From positions 4,216,001 through 4,280,000 of the forward strand of contig NZ_CP109467.1 in assembly GCF_036227325.1 (NCBI RefSeq): a DNA stretch of 64,000 bases. The letters run 5' to 3'. The stretch is from Streptomyces sp. NBC_01465 (GTDB lineage: Bacteria; Actinomycetota; Actinomycetes; Streptomycetales; Streptomycetaceae). The notes under the pieces were generated by a model, which saw only the letters and a program-made list of their open reading frames with translations, was not told where the DNA came from and made no database searches. Position numbers and translations under genes: made by a program. Below are positions 60,668-64,000 of this stretch, piece by piece; within the stretch, counting starts at the first letter, position 1, and each line of letters opens with the position of its first letter.

Positions 60668-61536
60668 CAGTCCTCCGAATCGGTCACTTGTAAGGGATCC
60701 AGCGACGGGCGCTCACTGTGAAACGCGCGCCACTGTTCGATTGTCTCGCCAATCATGGCTGGAACCAGTTCGCCAGCGACGACGGCCTGCACGAAAACGT
60801 CGTTTGCCTCTCGACGCTTTACCTCTCCAGCGATCAGGCAGGCGACGGAAATTGAGATCGCGGCCAGCCAGTAGGGTGTTGCATTGATGGCCAACGCGAT
60901 TACGAGTGCAGCACCAGCCGCCCCAACTCCAGTCCTGAATTCTGCTTCGGCTCGATGCCTGTCATGTTCGGTGTAAATTGCAGGATTGGAAACCAGGAGC
61001 TTCACTCTCAACTGGTCTTGCTCATATGCCAATCTGTCCTCAATCTCGCGGCAAAGGCGCCCTTCTTCTGAGGGTATGCCCCTCTCTGTAGCCAACATCG
61101 CCTGACGCCTGGGGTTGCTTAAGTCCTCTACGCGCGACTCAAATATGCCGCCATACCGCACTCGACCGTACGGCACGCCATGGAGTTCGGAGAATATGTA
61201 GCTTGCCAAGTCCGCGCGGGCCATGCGGCTGATTCTGAATTGAAGAATGGGAGGAGTGAAAGGTGCCCTAATCCAGAAGGCCGCCCATTCGATAATGGTA
61301 CTGACCAGAACTCCGCAGATGTATGCCAGGAATGAAATTGCGGCTAGCGCTGCAGGCTTACCGAGGAAGGCGTAGAGCGTGTAAATCGACTTTACTAGTC
61401 CGGTCGCCTTATTCTGTGGTGGAATTGAATTACCGGCAATAATCCACATGGTGAAGGCGCATATGAAGCCAACCGTAAGAGGGGTTCGAACGTCACGTAA
61501 TCCAGGCAACAGGTTCATCAGCACATCAAGCATCAT
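60667..61536 (-). CDS. Unknown membrane protein, AT-richer DNA
   Basis: 289 aa from ATG 61536 (or 61533). Membrane segments: LTVGFICAFTMWIIAG (near residue 20), AALAAISFLAYICGVLVSTII (~65), and a pair GVGAAGAALVIALAIN / WLAAISISVACLIAG (~215-250); the ~120 residues between them are cytoplasmic and charged (GRLCREIEDRLAYEQDQLRV). The soluble tail ends DPLQVTDSED. No family recognised. The upstream GC-rich segment 61537-61691 is not coding. Start has no ribosome site. Confidence 0.75.
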   Translation of the reverse strand: MMLDVLMNLLPGLRDVRTPLTVGFICAFTMWIIAGNSIPPQNKATGLVKSIYTLYAFLGKPAALAAISFLAYICGVLVSTIIEWAAFWIRAPFTPPILQFRISRMARADLASYIFSELHGVPYGRVRYGGIFESRVEDLSNPRRQAMLATERGIPSEEGRLCREIEDRLAYEQDQLRVKLLVSNPAIYTEHDRHRAEAEFRTGVGAAGAALVIALAINATPYWLAAISISVACLIAGEVKRREANDVFVQAVVAGELVPAMIGETIEQWRAFHSERPSLDPLQVTDSED

Positions 61537-61691
61537 GATGCATGGCGCACACCGAACGGAGGTCTTTCGTGAAGTTCGTACTTCCGCGCGCAGCGGTGAA
61601 GGCCAGACTGGGGGGAGTGCGAGGTGGCTCACAGGGTGGCCGTGCGGGCCTGGCGCTGGATCGGCTTCCTGGCCAAAGCCGCTCAACCACC

Positions 61692-62753
61692 TTAGTCTTC
61701 GAGCGCGTCAATGCTCGGATCATCCAGAACCCACCACGCTGGTGGAAATCCGGGGGTGGGCGGCGCCATCGCCAAATGGCTGGCCAATAGCCATCTGCCT
61801 TGATGGCGTCGCATTAGGAAGGTCAAAGCGCCTGGAACGATGGTGGCCGAGTCTACGTAATAGCCGCCACTCGCGCCAACCGGCGCCAGCACAACCAAGT
61901 CATAATCTCGCGCCACTCGGCGTCGACGACTCGCGCCACCCAGCCGTTCGAGATTAAGGTGATTCCATGCTTCCTGGAAACCTGCGACTTCTGATTCGGT
62001 AAACTCTTCCCAAAGAATATGATCTCCCTTGTTTTGCAGCATCGCATCAGCGAGACCCTCAAGGGAGTCGGACTCTTCACCAATCCGAACCCGAATATTC
62101 CACACCCACGATTGGATCCTGCAAAGAAGCCAATTCTCATCCGTTAAATCGACGGCGTCGTTGAATTCACCTGCCGCCATCCGTGCAATAAATTGGAAAG
62201 CGACTCCAAGTTGGCCGCCCTCTTCGTACATTTCATCAGCCCCTGCGGCTGCTAATGAGAGCGCCGACGAAATTTGCTCAGATGCTTGCCCGGGGTGAAC
62301 CGGTACTGCACTGTCCGGCAGCTGACTATTTTCCTCTGGGAGAATCTCCCGGTTCAGAAAGGAACCGTATACGGACATTGCCATAAGGAAGGCCACGACG
62401 CCCGGGAAGGTCGAATACCAAACGAATTCTTCACTATTCAGCCAATAGGACCAATACCCGAAGCCCACTACCGCAATGGAGGAAAGGATCACGCTTCCCC
62501 ACGGAATGGGCTTTTTGGGAGTCTCCAGTGACTGACCCGAGAGCTTGGCGACATCCAATGCAATCTTGGTGTTAATCCATGCAATGGTCGGGGTGTGGTC
62601 ACGCAAAAGCGCGTTCTTCTCGAGCTCTTCGGCCAGGCTCAAATTCTCTCGAATGTGATTTCGACGCCTCTTGGGACGGCTCACGATTCCAATTAATGTA
62701 CCGAGTGAAGCAATGACGGTTGTGGTCGCGTTAGCGATAGCCTCTGGATTCAT
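61692..62753 (-). CDS. Unknown two- or three-helix membrane protein with soluble C-terminal domain
   Basis: 353 aa from ATG 62753 (MNPEAIANATTT). Helix 1 VIASLGTLIGIVS, helix 2 VILSSIAVVGFGYWSYWL, helix 3 TFPGVVAFLMAMSVYGSFL; the C-terminal ~190 residues are cytoplasmic with LSLAAAGADEMYEEGGQLGVAFQ and WLLASHLAMAPPTPGFPPAWWV. TTA codon at 62694-62696 (codon 20). AT-rich relative to neighbours. The pattern of two-helix anchor plus soluble domain resembles effector proteins of defence systems, but no family is recognised. Confidence 0.75.
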   Translation of the reverse strand: MNPEAIANATTTVIASLGTLIGIVSRPKRRRNHIRENLSLAEELEKNALLRDHTPTIAWINTKIALDVAKLSGQSLETPKKPIPWGSVILSSIAVVGFGYWSYWLNSEEFVWYSTFPGVVAFLMAMSVYGSFLNREILPEENSQLPDSAVPVHPGQASEQISSALSLAAAGADEMYEEGGQLGVAFQFIARMAAGEFNDAVDLTDENWLLCRIQSWVWNIRVRIGEESDSLEGLADAMLQNKGDHILWEEFTESEVAGFQEAWNHLNLERLGGASRRRRVARDYDLVVLAPVGASGGYYVDSATIVPGALTFLMRRHQGRWLLASHLAMAPPTPGFPPAWWVLDDPSIDALED

Positions 62754-62809
62754 TGCGGCAGGATACCGAAAGCGTAGAGCGGGCGTGTCCCTTTCTCGAA
62801 TATTCTGAC

Positions 62810-63897
62810 CTACTGAGCTTGAACTCGTGAAGTCGTCGGGTTGAGGGATAGGCCGGTTCCGGCAAGGCATCCGTCGATGAGGTCGCTGCGGTACTGGATC
62901 GTGCGCAGGCCGCGCCGGACGGTCTGGACCAGGTGGTCTGGGCTGGTGAAAGCAACGTTGCTGAGCCAGCCGCGCCGCAGCAGGGACCAGATGCCCTCGA
63001 CCGGGTTGAGATCCGGTGCGTAGGACGGCAGTTGGTAGACGGTCAGCCAGTCCCGATCGGCGGTCCACCTGCGGAGCCGAACGTCGAGGTGCACGTTCAG
63101 GTTGTCCCAGATGAGCACGATCGGGCCGCCGAGTTGTTGGTGAGCGACCTGTAGCAGGTCGCGGTAGTCGGTCCAGGCGAAGGACTTGCGCCCGTCGCGC
63201 CGGCCGTCGTCGCGGCGGGGCCGGTAGATCAGGCGGGAGCGTTCGCCTGGTTTGTAGCAGGTCAGGGCGGCGATGGAGACGCGTCGGCGGGAGCGGCCAC
63301 GGACCCGGATGACGGGGGTGTGCCCGCGTCGGGCCCACGTGCGGGCGATCGGCGGCGTCATCGAGAAGCCGGACTCGTCCTCGAAGACGATCCAGGCGTC
63401 GAGCGCCGCCGCGGTGTTTCCACCAGCGGCCAGGTCTCCTTCACCCAGCCAGTGATCGCCTCATCGTCACGCTCAAGGGCCCGTCTGGCCGGAATCTGAC
63501 AGGAGAAACCGTGGCGGATCAGTAGCTTGCGCACACCCTGGATGGTGTAGCTCTTGTGGAAACGGCGGCCGATCACGGTCTTCACGCGGGTCAGCGTCCA
63601 CCGCTGGTCCGGCCAGCCGTGAGCCATGGGCCCCTTGGCCAACTCCGCCTCCAGCTGCAGAAATTGGGCCTCGCTTAAGCGTGGCGGGGAGGCCGATCCG
63701 ACCGAGCGCAGGGCCCGCGGGCCGCCCTTGGCCCACGACCTCCGCCACCGCTGCACCGACCGGACACTGACCCGCAGATCTTTCGCGATGACCAGGCTCG
63801 GCTCGCCACGGGCGAACCGCCCGGCCGCCACCTTCCGGATGCCCTCGCGGAACTCTCGCCGCTCGTCCGTCAGACCACCGCCCTGCGCGTACCTCAT
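62810..63897 (-). CDS. IS630-family transposase, two overlapping frames (-1 shift)
   Basis: The first frame (63897-63358, ATG 63897) carries the HTH SLVIAKDLRVSVRSVQRW; the second continues to 62810 with DDE residues: VFEDESGF (first Asp), LIWDNLNVH (second Asp), NPVEGIW (Glu). A -1 shift at GGAAAC (63416-63421) joins ...WPLVE to NTAAALDAW and yields 362 aa, the usual IS630 length. It may be programmed or a mutation. The stop codon is TAG at 62812-62810, formed with the target TA. Confidence 0.9.
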
Positions 63898-63961
63898 GAC
63901 AACGGCATACCGCGAGGATCAACCCCTGTCAGCAGCTACGACACCACGAGTTCAGGCTCAG
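62813..63961. mobile_element. IS630-type insertion sequence with TA target duplication
   Basis: Terminal inverted repeats: 62811-62838 (TACTGAGCTTGAACTCGTG...) and 63936-63963 read in reverse (TACTGAGCCTGAACTCGTG...), with a few mismatches. TA flanks at 62811-62812 and 63962-63963 give the expected 2-bp duplication of this family; the element is 1149 bp. Beyond it only 37 bp of the window remain. Confidence 0.9.
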
Positions 63962-64000
63962 TAGTGAGTCCCAAGCGAGAGATCATCTGTGTGACAACGC

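Overview
The window is a high-GC actinobacterial chromosome segment, almost certainly from a Streptomyces. Codon use is strongly G/C-ending, GTG and TTG starts are common, and many neighbours overlap as GTGA, ATGA or TTGA. Typical Streptomyces families are present: an SSI-type protease inhibitor, an Scr1/DUF5753 regulator with DUF6879, a DUF1906 glycosidase-like protein, a SigE-family sigma factor and several anti-sigma/SpoIIE-type regulators. From memory the gene order looks like the conserved core near oriC in other Streptomyces. I could not check this.

Layout. 1-5.3 kb: the 3' part of an HSP90-family gene coupled to a large TPR protein, then an LLM-class flavin oxidoreductase. 5.3-10.8 kb (minus strand): a small protein and kptA, then an operon of M24 peptidase, EphD-like epoxide hydrolase/SDR fusion, PF10118 hydrolase and MerR regulator. 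11-14.5 kb: a four-gene ABC exporter operon closed by a strong terminator. 14.5-18.1 kb: a coiled-coil DNA-binding-like protein, an MFS carrier with its FadR-type regulator, and a rhomboid-like membrane protein. 18.1-21.4 kb: tRNA-Ser, a beta-lactamase-fold serine hydrolase, a HAD phosphatase and serS. A DnaA-box-like cluster lies between serS and pheA. 21.9-28.8 kb: pheA and a copper-handling gene set (DyP peroxidase, CopC-CopD fusion, PCu(A)C, Sco1, YcnI, Met-rich membrane protein). 29-36 kb: regulators (two GHKL ATPases, a GAF-SpoIIE phosphatase), aminopeptidase P and a prim-pol-like protein. 36-41.4 kb: glycerophosphodiesterase, HtrA-type protease, tRNA-Ser, a phosphodiester glycosidase and a standalone prim-pol with a LexA-like site. 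42-50.2 kb: an operon with the same five gene types as the mycobacterial igr steroid side-chain operon, then a DUF1906 protein, a sigma factor and an acyl-CoA ligase. 50.2-54.2 kb: a large hybrid kinase-like protein without the phospho-acceptor histidine, and an SSI inhibitor.

From the tRNA-Ser/tRNA-Arg pair at 54.4-54.7 kb onward the DNA is accessory. A 95-bp direct repeat of the tRNA-Arg 3' end (54626-54720 and 58834-58928) brackets about 4.2 kb that looks like a decayed tRNA-integrated element: an Scr1/DUF6879 module, a broken Nudix gene, and an AT-richer gene of unknown function. Beyond it lie a NERD-domain gene, two more AT-richer membrane-protein genes of unknown function, and an IS630-type insertion sequence with both ends and its TA duplication. 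A 176-bp, highly structured, nearly identical element occurs twice (57286-57461 and 60492-60667). This accessory stretch is the best candidate for an undescribed system, possibly mobile-element defence. That function is inference from context only.

How the parts fit: the copper genes form one periplasmic copper-delivery set; the 42-47 kb operon would carry out dehydrogenation, hydration and retro-aldol cleavage of a short acyl-CoA side chain, with the 48.5 kb ligase as a possible activating enzyme; the 29-36 kb regulators belong to partner-switching families that control sigma factors.
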